DNA of 64,000 nucleotides from Ancylobacter sonchi (GCF_018390695.1 NZ_JAHBGF010000020.1:310001-374000); one strand, 5' to 3'. Positions 10,608-19,789 are shown, counted from the first letter of the stretch. Numbers and translations are program-made. The notes: a model not told the origin generated them from the sequence alone.

Positions 10608-11335
10608 TGATGGGTCTCCGGATCGTTGAGCGGGTCGGAAAGTGTAGGGGCGAGCGCGACGCGCGCGGCCTCCGCGACATGCCGTTCGGCGAGCGCGGCG
10701 GCGTGGTTGCCGTCGCGTCGGTGCAGCGCGTCGACGAGGGCGTCGATCTCGGCGAGCGAGGCGCGCTTGCGGGCGGGATCGGCCAGCGAGCGGCTGCGCA
10801 GCAGGCTGATGCGGGCGTTCAGCCGGTCGATCAGTTCGCGTGCCACCGGATTGGCGGCGCCGGCGCACAGCGTGCGGTAGAAGTCGAGCTTGGCGGCGAG
10901 CAGGTCGCCGAGCGATTCCGCCTCATAGGCACGGCGCAGTTCGGCGTGAGCCGTCGCGAGCGCCGCCAGGGCCGTCTCGTCGGCGCGTTCGCAGAACTGG
11001 CGCGCCGTCAGCCCTTCGAGCACGGCCCGCACCGCATAGATGTTCTCCGCCTCGGCGCGGCTGAGCACGGCGACCGACAGGCCGCGCGCCCCGGCGACCA
11101 GCAGGCCGTCGACCTCGAGCTCGCGCAGCGCCTCGCGCAGCACGGTGCGGCTGACGGCGAGCTCGGCGCACAGCTCCTTCTCGATCAGCCGCTGGCCGGC
11201 GGGGAGGCGCCCGGTCTCGATCAGCTGGCGCAGCGTCGCCACCAGCTTGCGCCGCAGCGGCGCGCTTTCCTGGCCAATCGGGCCGATGCCGAGCGAGGAG
11301 CCGGCCAGAGGGGAGCCGGTTGGAGGGGCGCTCAT
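10604..11335 (-). CDS. GntR-family (FCD domain) transcriptional regulator
   Basis: A 243-residue regulator. Residues about 25-90 form a winged helix-turn-helix (LRQLIETGRLPAGQRLIEKELC, then VSRTVLREALREL), and the rest is an all-helical FCD ligand domain with an HH-type metal site (HRRDGNHAAALAERH near residues 205-220). FadR/VanR-type members control catabolic operons and are released by an acid intermediate. It sits between the hydrolase and decarboxylase genes, directly abutting the former (TGA then ATG). Its likely operator is the 17-bp palindrome at 12167-12183. Confidence 0.92.
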   Translation of the reverse strand: MSAPPTGSPLAGSSLGIGPIGQESAPLRRKLVATLRQLIETGRLPAGQRLIEKELCAELAVSRTVLREALRELEVDGLLVAGARGLSVAVLSRAEAENIYAVRAVLEGLTARQFCERADETALAALATAHAELRRAYEAESLGDLLAAKLDFYRTLCAGAANPVARELIDRLNARISLLRSRSLADPARKRASLAEIDALVDALHRRDGNHAAALAERHVAEAARVALAPTLSDPLNDPETHQ

Positions 11336-12109
11336 TCAGTCGGCCAGCAGGAATGCATCGACCGCCGCATGGAAGGCATCCGGCCGGTCGAGATTGGACA
11401 GATGCCGGGCGCCCTCGATCTCGACATAGTCGGCGCCGGGGACGAGGGCGGCGATCTCCTGCGACAGCTTCGGCGGCGTGCGGTTGTCGCTGGTGCCGAC
11501 GACGACGCGGGTCGGCACCTTAACCGCCTTGTAGAGCTCGACCACATCGGCGGTGAACACCGAGCGCGCCGCCTCGACATAGGCGTCGGCCGACATGTTG
11601 GCGATGGAGGCGACGAGTTCGTCGACGTGAGCGGGGTCGCCGTCCTCCACCAGCGTGTCGCCGGCGTAGAAGCGGGCATAGGCCTCCATCGAGCCCTCGC
11701 GGATGGTCTTCTCGATGGTGGCCGCCCGAACCGCTCCCGCCTCGCCCTGGGTGGCGAAGCTGCCGGCGATGACGAGGCGCGACACCAGCTGCGGCGCGAG
11801 GTCGACGAGATGCGCGGCGATCGGGCCGCCCATGGAGATCGCCACCACCCGGGCCGGCTGGCCGCCGAACGCGTCGAGCAGCGCGGCGAGATCGCCGGCG
11901 ACATCGCGCACCGTGAAGCCGCCATTGCGGGTCGAGCGGCCATGGCCGCGCGCGTCGACGGCGATGACGTCGAACCGCGCCGACCAGCGGCGGATCTGCT
12001 CGCGCCACAGCCAGCCGGCGGTGCCGAGGCTGTGGATCAGCAGCAGCTTCTCGCCGCTTCCGGCCCGGTCATAGCCGAGGCGTTCGCCGTTCAGGTCGAT
12101 CAGTGCCAT
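11336..12109 (-). CDS. alpha/beta hydrolase (PcaD- or NicD-like)
   Basis: A 257-residue alpha/beta hydrolase with an oxyanion segment LLLIHSLGT, a nucleophile elbow AISMGG (Ser92) and a C-terminal His236 (GARHLSNLDRP). Sequence style is that of 3-oxoadipate enol-lactonase (PcaD). N-formylmaleamate deformylase (NicD) belongs to the same superfamily, and the nearby NicX-like gene makes that activity attractive. It is the first gene of the leftward operon, facing the enoyl-CoA-hydratase gene across the palindromic operator. Which of the two reactions it does cannot be settled from the sequence. Confidence 0.85.
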   Translation of the reverse strand: MALIDLNGERLGYDRAGSGEKLLLIHSLGTAGWLWREQIRRWSARFDVIAVDARGHGRSTRNGGFTVRDVAGDLAALLDAFGGQPARVVAISMGGPIAAHLVDLAPQLVSRLVIAGSFATQGEAGAVRAATIEKTIREGSMEAYARFYAGDTLVEDGDPAHVDELVASIANMSADAYVEAARSVFTADVVELYKAVKVPTRVVVGTSDNRTPPKLSQEIAALVPGADYVEIEGARHLSNLDRPDAFHAAVDAFLLAD

Positions 12110-12166
12110 CGCGAAGGTTCCTCAGTGGGGCGGCCGGCTTCGGGGCCCTATCTTCGTCATACCGTA

Positions 12167-12183
12167 TTATTGTCGTACAATAA
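12167..12183. promoter_or_regulatory. GntR/FCD-type operator palindrome
   Basis: TTATTGT-CGT-ACAATAA, a perfect inverted repeat with a three-base centre. Its core TTGTCGTACAA matches the TNGTNNNACNA pattern of FadR/VanR-subfamily GntR regulators. It lies 58 bases upstream of the leftward hydrolase start and 73 bases upstream of the rightward enoyl-CoA-hydratase start, so one bound regulator could control both. The GntR gene of this cluster is the obvious candidate. Confidence 0.75.
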
Positions 12184-12255
12184 AAGTCAAACGGCGATGT
12201 CCCGTGCCTGCCTTCCGGGCGGGGGCATCGAGCCGGCAGTCTCAAGGAGAGTGAC

Positions 12256-12963
12256 ATGAAGATCGAAGTGCATGGCGACGGCGTCTACGGAGTCGAGTAC
12301 ACCCGCCGGGCCGACGGCAACCACATCTCGTCGGCGCAGCTGGCCGAGTTCGCGACCACGCTCGACGAGGTGCTGGCGATGCCCGGCCTGCGCGCCGTGG
12401 TGCTGTCCGGCGAGGGGGAGCATTTCTGCGCCGGCCGCGTCGGCCTGCGGGGGCTGACCTCCGCCGCCGATGTGCGCGACGATCTCAACCTGATCCTCGA
12501 GGTGAACGACCGGCTGCGCCATTCGCCGGTGCCGTTCGTCGCGGCGGTGGAGGGCAAGGCGCTCGGCTTCGGCTGCGGCTTCACCACCCAGTGCGACATC
12601 GCCATCGCCGCCGAGGATGCGGTGTTCGCGCTGCCGGAAATGTCGCACAAGCTGCCGCCGCTGATCGTGCTGTCCTATTTCGCCAAGTTCGTGCCGTTCA
12701 AGAAGGCCTTCGAGCTGGCGCTGACCAGCCGGCATTTCGGCGCCGCCGAGGCGAAGGAGATCGGCATCGTCACCGAGGTGGTGGCGCCGGGCACGGCGCT
12801 GCGCCGCGCCGTCGAATTCGCCCGCCTCATCGCCGGGCTCGATGCCGAATCGGTGACGATGCTGCGGGCGTTCTCGCGCCGCGTCGCCGGCCTGTCGGAC
12901 GCGACCGAGGCGAACAACGCCGTCGCCACCATGGCGATCGCGCTGGCGGCGCGCGCTCATTGA
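12256..12963 (+). CDS. enoyl-CoA hydratase/isomerase family protein
   Basis: A 235-residue crotonase-fold protein. The two oxyanion-hole segments are present as HFCAGRVG (near residue 58) and EGKALGFGCG (near residue 99). The usual glutamates of true enoyl-CoA hydratases are not obvious, so it could be a hydrolase, isomerase or decarboxylase of the family. GGAGAG lies just before the ATG. It is followed 28 bases later by a dehydrogenase gene and faces the hydrolase operon across the GntR-type operator, suggesting a role in the lower part of the same catabolic pathway. Confidence 0.85.
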   Translation: MKIEVHGDGVYGVEYTRRADGNHISSAQLAEFATTLDEVLAMPGLRAVVLSGEGEHFCAGRVGLRGLTSAADVRDDLNLILEVNDRLRHSPVPFVAAVEGKALGFGCGFTTQCDIAIAAEDAVFALPEMSHKLPPLIVLSYFAKFVPFKKAFELALTSRHFGAAEAKEIGIVTEVVAPGTALRRAVEFARLIAGLDAESVTMLRAFSRRVAGLSDATEANNAVATMAIALAARAH

Positions 12964-12991
12964 GATCGGGCCGAGCGGGGAGGCCGTGAGC

Positions 12992-13900
12992 ATGGACAGT
13001 GTGCTTTTCATCGGCGCGGGGCGGATGGGCGGCCTGATGGCGGCCCGCCTCGCCGATAGCGGGGTGCCGCTCGCCGTCGCCGATCTTTCCGAGGAGGCGC
13101 TGGCCCCGTTCCGCGCGCGGGGCCTGCCGGTGGCGACCCGGGCGGCCGACCTGCCGGGCGCGATCGTCGTCACCATGCTGCCGACCGACCGGCACGTGCG
13201 CGACGCCTTGCTCGGCGAGGGCGGTGCCTGCACCGGCCGGCCGCGCGAGATCGTCGTCGACATGTCGACCGCCGCGCCGGCCAGCACCATCGCCCTGTCC
13301 GCCGATCTCGGCGGGCAGGGAGTCATGGTGCTCGACGCGCCGGTGAGCGGCGGCATGGCGGGCGCGCGCGCCGGCACGCTGACGGCGATGGTCGGCGGCG
13401 CACCGGAGGCCTTCGCCCGGCTGCGGCCGCTGCTCGGGCTGATGTGCGGCGAGGTCATCCATGTCGGGCTGGTCGGCTCCGGCCATGTGATCAAGGCGCT
13501 CAACAACTACCTGTCGGCGGCGACGCTGTGGAGCGCCACCGAGGCGCTGATCGTCGGCGAGCGGCTCGGCCTAGATCCGGCGGTGATGCTGAAAGTGTGG
13601 AGTGCGGGCTCCGGCAAGAGCCACGCCACCGAGGTGAAGCTGCCCAACCACGTGCTCACCGGCACCTATGATTTCGGGCAGACGCTGGAGCTGTTCTGCA
13701 AGGACATCTCCATCGCCGTCGACCTCGCCCGCCGCGCCGATGCCGAGACGCCGACCCTCGACACGCTGCTCGCCTTCTGGTCGGCGGCGCGCGACCGGCT
13801 CGGCGGGCAGGAGGACATCACCGCCATCGCCCGGCTGATCGGCGCCAGCGGTGCGGCCGCCGGATCGATCCTGGCGGCACGGCCACCTTCCGAGGGTTGA
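12992..13900 (+). CDS. 3-hydroxyisobutyrate dehydrogenase-family NAD(P) oxidoreductase
   Basis: A 302-residue beta-hydroxyacid dehydrogenase. It has an N-terminal Rossmann motif (GAGRMGG), the substrate-binding DAPVSGGMAGARAG segment near residue 120 and the catalytic Lys region (GSGHVIKALNNYLS) near residue 170. The ATG at 12992 fits the GGGGAGG Shine-Dalgarno better than the GTG six bases upstream. Probably co-transcribed with the crotonase-like gene. Members oxidise or reduce small hydroxyacids such as hydroxyisobutyrate, tartronate semialdehyde or methylsuccinate-type compounds; the substrate here is not known. Confidence 0.88.
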   Translation: MDSVLFIGAGRMGGLMAARLADSGVPLAVADLSEEALAPFRARGLPVATRAADLPGAIVVTMLPTDRHVRDALLGEGGACTGRPREIVVDMSTAAPASTIALSADLGGQGVMVLDAPVSGGMAGARAGTLTAMVGGAPEAFARLRPLLGLMCGEVIHVGLVGSGHVIKALNNYLSAATLWSATEALIVGERLGLDPAVMLKVWSAGSGKSHATEVKLPNHVLTGTYDFGQTLELFCKDISIAVDLARRADAETPTLDTLLAFWSAARDRLGGQEDITAIARLIGASGAAAGSILAARPPSEG

Positions 13901-13995
13901 TCCGATAGGCGGCTGCAGGATGCGGCGACACCGGCGCGAAACGGTAAGGTCCCGCCTCGCCCGGCCGGGGTTTCCGATCCGCCCGAGGGGGCCGG

Positions 13996-15102
13996 CTAGC
14001 CTTGGGTGATGGCGGCCTGGGGACCGGGACCCTCGACCTGCGAATCGCGGTCGCGCATGGAATTCTGCGTGCGCTCGATGGCGCCGGAGAGTTCGCGGTA
14101 CAGTTCGATGTCCGCCGCCAGCAGCTCGCGGGCGATCTCCTTGTCGGCGAGGCCTTCCGCGAGCTTGGTGACGCCCGGTGACGGCGGCGGAATCTCCCAC
14201 GTCCCGAGATCATGTTCGAGATGGGCGCCGACCAGCAGCAGGAAATGCTCCAGATTGGAGCGAAGCTGCACCGCCTTCATGTTGGAGAGCGCATCGAGCG
14301 CGCTGGGCACGGCGACAAGCGACAGTGCTTCATCGGCATTGTGGCAGGTCAGGAGACGGGTGAGCGGATTGGACAGCAGGCGGCGCTCCTCGGGAGACAG
14401 CCGCAGCATCCACGCCCCGAAATCGTCGGCGTCCTTGAGTTCCTTTCCCTTCACAGCGTCGACGAGGCTCGTCAGGCCGATATTGCCGAGCTGCTTGACC
14501 GTATCGTCGCTGTTGCGGGAGATCCATTCCAGCGTCAGCAACTGCTCGGCGAGTTCCTCGACGGGATCCCTCACAGAGGTGCAGATGTCGAAGCCGCTTC
14601 GTTGCAGGAAGACCTCGAATTCGGCGAGGTAGACCCGCCCGGAAATGTAGATGGAATTACTGTAGTTGATGTCGATGACGCTGCGCGTGGTGTCCGGCGG
14701 CAGTGCCTCGATGCGCGGATAGCTCATCTGGAAGAGCGAATCGAAGAGGCGGTTGAGCCGCACATTCGGCAGGACCTGGGTCTCCAGGCGGAACAGCTTG
14801 CGCTGGATGGTCGGGACACCGTAGCGCCGCCGATAGACGAGCGTCTGGGTGTGCACGTCGTAGACGTCGATCTGGTGGCGCCGGGCGAGGCCGGACACCG
14901 CGGCCTCGTCGACGACGAAACCGCACATGCCGGTATCGTGCAGGCCCTGTTCGCGCAGCAGCGGGCGCATCACCCTGGCCTGGACCTCCGCCAGCTTCTC
15001 ACTGCCCTCGAACACCGTGACGCTGGGCGTATGCGACGGGTTGTCCGGCATGATCCAGCCCACGATCCGCGTGCCGGCATCCTCGTCGACGCTGAACAAC
15101 AT
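13996..15102 (-). CDS. capsule-locus protein with Gly-Trp beta-sandwich-like module, function unknown
   Basis: A 368-residue protein I cannot assign. Residues about 5-70 (RIVGWIMPDNPSHTPSVTVF through GMCGFVVDEA) match a module also found in the 323-residue protein at 34195-35166 and repeated in the giant glycosyltransferase at 49873-55125. The rest is mostly helical and charged, with no transferase motif that I can see. It is the last gene of a leftward group with a KpsE-type protein, a methyltransferase and a glycosyltransferase, so a role in making or exporting surface polysaccharide is likely. Confidence 0.75.
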   Translation of the reverse strand: MLFSVDEDAGTRIVGWIMPDNPSHTPSVTVFEGSEKLAEVQARVMRPLLREQGLHDTGMCGFVVDEAAVSGLARRHQIDVYDVHTQTLVYRRRYGVPTIQRKLFRLETQVLPNVRLNRLFDSLFQMSYPRIEALPPDTTRSVIDINYSNSIYISGRVYLAEFEVFLQRSGFDICTSVRDPVEELAEQLLTLEWISRNSDDTVKQLGNIGLTSLVDAVKGKELKDADDFGAWMLRLSPEERRLLSNPLTRLLTCHNADEALSLVAVPSALDALSNMKAVQLRSNLEHFLLLVGAHLEHDLGTWEIPPPSPGVTKLAEGLADKEIARELLAADIELYRELSGAIERTQNSMRDRDSQVEGPGPQAAITQG

Positions 15103-15169
15103 GTCGTCCGCTCCAGGTGAGAGCCCTCAGGTGGCTCTTCGCAATACGTTCGAGAATGACGGTCGCGGT

Positions 15170-16462
15170 TCAATACCGGCTGTCGTGGTTCAATGTGGCG
15201 CAGGTAATCGCCCCCAGCCACGCCACGAAGGCGAGGAAGGTGACGAGCAGCCATTGCTGATAGCGCCACGCCTGCGACGCCTCGACTGGCAGCGACGGTG
15301 CGATGAAGGTGTAGATGAAATAGGTGTGTTCGCGCATGAGCTGCGAGGCGCTCTCCACCGCCAGCGTGGAGGTCTGCACGCGGGTGAGCGCAAAGCGCCG
15401 GTTGAGGTCGAGCTCCTCATAGGCTTCCAGTGCGTTGACCGCCGCGCGCACGTCGGCCTCGTAGCCGGTGATGCGGTCGCGCAGGCCGTCCACCTCGGAG
15501 ACCAGCGATTTGGCCCGCTGGCGCAGCATGGCCGCCGAGGGCGAATTGGAGTTCTCCGCCGTCTGCAGAACCTGGAGCTCGCGCTGCATCAGGATGCGTT
15601 CGCCCTCGAAGCGGGTCAGCGAATTCTGTGCGGCCGTCGCCGCCTCCTTCGGATCGACCGTGGCCAGCACCTGGCGCATCTCGCTGATCTGCTGGAGCTT
15701 CTTGGCATATTCCTCGTTCGCGAGGTTCAGCTCCTGCTGGGCCCGGTCGAGCGCATCCCTGCGGCCGCGGGTTTCCAGGTCGTTCAGCAGCACCTCGCTG
15801 CGCCGGATCATCAGTTCCACCGTCGCCTGGGCATCCTCGGGAGTGAAGCCCCAGACCTTGAGGACGATGGTATTCGAGCGTCGATCGACGGCGGCCATGG
15901 CGTGGCGCATCCAGAAGCGCCACATCTCCTCGAGGGTGGCATCGGCGGGCAGCCGCGACAGATAGTCGACGGAAGGAAGCGAAAACCGCTCCTTGAGCCA
16001 GCCTTGCTGCCGGAGCTCCTGCACGAAGGCCCGGCTCATCAGGAAATTGGTGATGACGAAGGGGTTCTGCTCGAAATCGTCGTCGCCGCCGGAGCCACCC
16101 TTGATGAGGGACATGGCCGAGCGGGCCAGCGAGGCTTCATCCTTGCCGGACGAATCCTTGCTCACGGCCGCCAGCAGTTCGCCCGTCGCGGCCTGCTGGG
16201 AGAGCCGGAGTGCGAAGCGCGCTTCGGAAATATAGAGATTGGAAGAGACGACAAAGACATAGAAGCCGTAGACGATCGAGACGACCACGGCCAGCGCCAG
16301 CGCTGCCGTGACGAAAAGATGCTTGGGCACGAATTCGCGAAGGCGGGTTTGGAATGTCCGCGGGGTGGCCGCGGCAACGGTCCCGACGGGAATGGCGACC
16401 GGCGCGAACCCGCCTTCCTTTGCCTTCTTGGCAGGCGGTTTTGGCTTAGCGGCTTGCGTCAT
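15170..16462 (-). CDS. KpsE/CtrB-type capsule export inner-membrane protein, copy 1
   Basis: A 430-residue polysaccharide co-polymerase-type protein. A cytoplasmic N-tail rich in Lys and Pro is followed by a membrane helix at about residues 50-72, a long periplasmic region with coiled-coil (residues about 225-370) and a second membrane helix at about 405-423. The WRFWMRHAMAAV and VWGFTPEDAQ segments are shared with the other two KpsE-type proteins in the window. It links the ABC exporter to the outer-membrane channel. Its start overlaps the end of the methyltransferase gene by 17 bases. Confidence 0.9.
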   Translation of the reverse strand: MTQAAKPKPPAKKAKEGGFAPVAIPVGTVAAATPRTFQTRLREFVPKHLFVTAALALAVVVSIVYGFYVFVVSSNLYISEARFALRLSQQAATGELLAAVSKDSSGKDEASLARSAMSLIKGGSGGDDDFEQNPFVITNFLMSRAFVQELRQQGWLKERFSLPSVDYLSRLPADATLEEMWRFWMRHAMAAVDRRSNTIVLKVWGFTPEDAQATVELMIRRSEVLLNDLETRGRRDALDRAQQELNLANEEYAKKLQQISEMRQVLATVDPKEAATAAQNSLTRFEGERILMQRELQVLQTAENSNSPSAAMLRQRAKSLVSEVDGLRDRITGYEADVRAAVNALEAYEELDLNRRFALTRVQTSTLAVESASQLMREHTYFIYTFIAPSLPVEASQAWRYQQWLLVTFLAFVAWLGAITCATLNHDSRY

Positions 16463-17360
16463 GGCCGGCCTTTTTCAGGACGACAATATCCTGGAAGTCG
16501 TGAATCGCACCCGATGCCACCTCGACCACCTCGAACCACCGGCTCCAGACGCTGCGTATATAGCGTTCGGAGATGAAGGTTATGCCATAGGGATGCTCGT
16601 CGGTGGTCAGGTGCCCCGCCTGCACTACGAAACTGTAGCCCGAGCCATATTCGAAGACGCGCCGCGCCCGCTCGATATCCCATGTCGGGATGCTGAGCAT
16701 GTCGACGATCTTGGCCTCCGTCAACGCGCGCGTCAGCGCCCGCTGGCCGTGCACGGACAGGAAGAGATAGCCGCCGGGCCGGGTCAATCGGGCCAGGTCG
16801 GCGAGATGGATCAGCTGGTCGGCCTCGCAGAGATGGCTGAACACGGAGATGCTGACGACCGTGTCGAAGCTCTGGTCGTCGAGCGGCAGCGGGGTCGCCG
16901 GCTGCGTGTGATGGGCCTCGACGTGGCGCAGGCTGGACCCGATCCAGCTGACGTGGCGTTTGTCGATGTCGACGCCGACATAGCGATGGTCGTAACCGTG
17001 GAAAAGCCGTGCGAGCCGGCCGACACCCACCCCGAAATCCAGCAGGTCGCCGAATTGCGAGGGAGGATGCGGACTGACCTGCGCCAGTGCCCGCACGAGG
17101 TCGATGCCGTGACGGGCGAAGTCCTGCTCGCTCATCAGGCCGCTGGTATTGTGCATCAGTTCGGCGGGCGGAAACGGCGCGAGCCGGGCGCGGTCATCCG
17201 CCGTCTGGGTGGCGAGGTTCAGCTGCAGCCACTCGTCAAGGTCGCCAGTGATGCCGGGCGTTGATGCGAGGGCCATGGAAAACTCCGGCGCGGTGGACGG
17301 CGCGTCGAACCTCTGGGCCCAAACCGCAGCTTTCAATCCCTGAAAGCTGAATCCCTTCAT
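16446..17360 (-). CDS. class I SAM-dependent methyltransferase
   Basis: A 304-residue protein with a type 11 methyltransferase core: motif I LLDFGVGVGRLARLF near residue 107, an acidic residue after strand 2 (GVDIDKRH), and FDTVVSISVFSHL. It lacks transmembrane segments and would act in the cytoplasm, probably methylating a sugar or lipid-linked glycan. It overlaps the upstream glycosyltransferase by four bases (ATGA) and the downstream KpsE-type gene by 17, so all three are coupled. Confidence 0.88.
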   Translation of the reverse strand: MKGFSFQGLKAAVWAQRFDAPSTAPEFSMALASTPGITGDLDEWLQLNLATQTADDRARLAPFPPAELMHNTSGLMSEQDFARHGIDLVRALAQVSPHPPSQFGDLLDFGVGVGRLARLFHGYDHRYVGVDIDKRHVSWIGSSLRHVEAHHTQPATPLPLDDQSFDTVVSISVFSHLCEADQLIHLADLARLTRPGGYLFLSVHGQRALTRALTEAKIVDMLSIPTWDIERARRVFEYGSGYSFVVQAGHLTTDEHPYGITFISERYIRSVWSRWFEVVEVASGAIHDFQDIVVLKKAGHDASR

Positions 17361-18679
17361 GCGACTTCCTCATAGATGCGCATCAGGTCGTCGACCATAT
17401 GGCGCGTGGTCCTTTCGTAGCCGATCCGCCGGCTCATGGCACGCGCCAGCGTCGGATCACGCGTAAAATGCTCCATCGCTGCCGCGAGGGACGTCGCGCT
17501 TCCGCGGGCAAAATATACGCCATATTCCAGGGGAGGAACGAATTCTGTCATGCCGGCGACGTCGGCGATGATGACGGGCGTGTGCGTCGCCAGCGCCTGG
17601 AGCAGGATCAGCGGGCTGTTCTCGTACCAGATCGAGGGAATGACCAGCACGTCGATCTCGGCGAGGCGTTGCGCCATCTCCTCGACGGGGAACGTGCCCT
17701 GGAAGCTGACCGGCAGCCAGGCGGCCTTGCGGCGCAGCTCGATGGAGTAGGCGCGATCGGTCTGCTCGCTGCCCCATATGCTCAGCCGCGCCTTGTCGTG
17801 CGCGATGGCTTCCAGCGCCTCGACCAGCAGGTGGACGCCCTTGTGCCGCGCCAGCTGGCCGATGAAGCCGAAATGGATCTTGCCGTCCGTCCGTTCCGGC
17901 TTGGGGGCACGGTCGATGTCGATGCCGAAATGGCTGATCTCGAGCCGCCCTTCGAAGCCGTTGCGGCGATAGGCGTCGTGCAGGAAGCGGGTGGGGGCGA
18001 CGGCCGCGTCGAATTTTCCATAGGCGTCGGCGAGGATGGCCGGGCGCTCGACGATCGCCTCGATATCCTCGCGCCAGGCGGCTTTCAGCGTCGGCATGGC
18101 GAAGCGCGCGACGCGCGACGAGATCGGCCGCAGCGCCCGATGGCCGGCATAGCGGGTCAGGCGGGCATTGCCGGGCCCGGCCACTTCCTTGAGGAAGCAG
18201 TTGAGGCAATTGGTCCGGTAGCGGTCGGGTCCGAGGCAGAGCGAATCGTTGTGAGTCTGCAATTTGTTATTGAAGCAGATGCCGTAAAAGTCCGTGAACG
18301 TGCCCACGGTCGGGATTCCGAGGCTATCTAGGACTTCGAGCAACGCCGTGGTATGGTTGACCAGATGGCAGACGTGGACGACGTCCGGCTTTTCGCGTCG
18401 CAGGATGCGCTCCAGCACGGTGCGCAACTCCGGCATGTAGTAGGTGTCGCGGACCACGCGGTTTGGAATGAGGTTGCGGTCGAAGCGGAGAACGCCGGTA
18501 CCTTCCCACTCGTATTCCTCGATGAAGGCGGTCTGCGCGGATTCTCCGGCGAATGTTGCGGTAACGATTTTTACGGTGTGCCCCAGCTCCCGGAGGTTCC
18601 TGGCCACCACTCGCGTATAGCTTTCCGTGCCATAAAAATGGTCCGGGAAGTAGCAATGGACGAAAAGGACGATTTTCAT
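17357..18679 (-). CDS. GT4-type glycosyltransferase with four-cysteine insert, copy 1
   Basis: A 440-residue GT-B enzyme. The N-terminal domain opens MKIVLFVHCYFPDHFYGTESY, and the C-terminal domain has the FGFIGQLARHKGVHLLVEAL segment and the ENSPLILLQALATHTPVI nucleotide-sugar site (E-x7-E variant). Between them, Cys135, Cys148, Cys158 and Cys161 form a C-x12-C-x9-C-x2-C pattern, probably a metal site. The same spacing is found in the paralogue at 28689-30101. The ATG at 18679 is chosen because the conserved fold starts there; an upstream extension to 18733 is open but unlikely. Confidence 0.9.
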   Translation of the reverse strand: MKIVLFVHCYFPDHFYGTESYTRVVARNLRELGHTVKIVTATFAGESAQTAFIEEYEWEGTGVLRFDRNLIPNRVVRDTYYMPELRTVLERILRREKPDVVHVCHLVNHTTALLEVLDSLGIPTVGTFTDFYGICFNNKLQTHNDSLCLGPDRYRTNCLNCFLKEVAGPGNARLTRYAGHRALRPISSRVARFAMPTLKAAWREDIEAIVERPAILADAYGKFDAAVAPTRFLHDAYRRNGFEGRLEISHFGIDIDRAPKPERTDGKIHFGFIGQLARHKGVHLLVEALEAIAHDKARLSIWGSEQTDRAYSIELRRKAAWLPVSFQGTFPVEEMAQRLAEIDVLVIPSIWYENSPLILLQALATHTPVIIADVAGMTEFVPPLEYGVYFARGSATSLAAAMEHFTRDPTLARAMSRRIGYERTTRHMVDDLMRIYEEVA

Positions 18680-18834
18680 CGCGTGGTTCCGGGTCGCTTC
18701 GGCGGCGGATTGCATGTATCTTGCACTGCACACATTGTTTTGTACGAATTCAGGGTCCGCAACGGGATGGGCGATGAGGTCATTTTAATGCGGGTGGGGC
18801 AATCTATGGTCCTGAAAATCAGCTCAGTCGCCAC

Positions 18835-19770
18835 ATGACAGCATTGGTCATCGGAGCGCGAGGCTTTCTGGGGACGGCGCTGTGTCGCGAATTGGTGCGA
18901 CAGGGCGGGCCGTTGAAGGGAACTGTTTTCCGGGGGCATTCCACCACTGACGGCCCATTCCCGATTCACCGCGTGGATCTCGCCAAGACTTCCCATAAAG
19001 TATTTTGCCGGCTCCTTGAGGACGTCGACACCGTATATCATCTCGCCTGGTCCTCTATACCGCAGACGGCTACCGCCGATCCTCTTTCCGATCTACGCAA
19101 TAATGTCGTCGGACTTGTTAAGCTTCTGGAAGCGGTTCGCCAGCGTCCGAGCGTGCGTGTGGTTTTCGCGTCGTCCGGCGGCGCTGTCTATGGGCCGGCC
19201 CGCTATTTGCCGATTGACGAGGGCCATCCGACCAGCCCGGTGAGCGCCTATGGCGCTTCCAAGCTCGCGGCGGAGAACTATCTCGCCTTCTATGCCGCCC
19301 AGTATGAAGTCAACAGCGTCAGCCTGCGGATCAGCAACGCCTATGGCACCGGCCAGAACATCGCCAAGGGCCTGGGGGCGGTGACCGCGTTCACCCACGC
19401 GGCGGTCGAGGGACGTCCGATCACCATCTACGGCGACGGGTCGACGCTGCGCGACTATGTCTGGGTCGACGATGTCGTGAGCGCGCTCATCGCGGCCGGC
19501 AAGAGCCGCGACGTGATTGGCCCGGTCAATGTCGGTTCCGGCGTGGGGTCCACCCTGCTCAGCATCATCGACGAATTGGAACACCACCTTCGGGGGCGTC
19601 CGAACGTGATCATGCGCGAGGCACGGCGTTTCGACGTGCCGGCCTCCCAGCTCGACATCCGCCTGGCGGCGAATGTGCTGGGCTGGAAGCCCGCGGTCGA
19701 CCTGCGTTCGGGGATCGATTTTCTGTGCAGCCATTTTCAGAGTTTGCTGCCGCTGCGCGCAGCGCAGTGA
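18835..19770 (+). CDS. NAD-dependent sugar epimerase/dehydratase
   Basis: A 311-residue extended SDR. It has the Rossmann motif GARGFLG at the N-terminus, the catalytic YGASK (Tyr-x3-Lys) near residue 139 and the RISNAYGTGQN substrate-loop typical of UDP-sugar epimerases. It probably supplies a nucleotide sugar for the polysaccharide. It is divergent from the glycosyltransferase to the left and precedes the exporter permease by 19 bases. Codon use is less GC-rich than in the catabolic region. Confidence 0.9.
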   Translation: MTALVIGARGFLGTALCRELVRQGGPLKGTVFRGHSTTDGPFPIHRVDLAKTSHKVFCRLLEDVDTVYHLAWSSIPQTATADPLSDLRNNVVGLVKLLEAVRQRPSVRVVFASSGGAVYGPARYLPIDEGHPTSPVSAYGASKLAAENYLAFYAAQYEVNSVSLRISNAYGTGQNIAKGLGAVTAFTHAAVEGRPITIYGDGSTLRDYVWVDDVVSALIAAGKSRDVIGPVNVGSGVGSTLLSIIDELEHHLRGRPNVIMREARRFDVPASQLDIRLAANVLGWKPAVDLRSGIDFLCSHFQSLLPLRAAQ

Positions 19771-19789
19771 GTTCTGGCGAGCGACCGTG

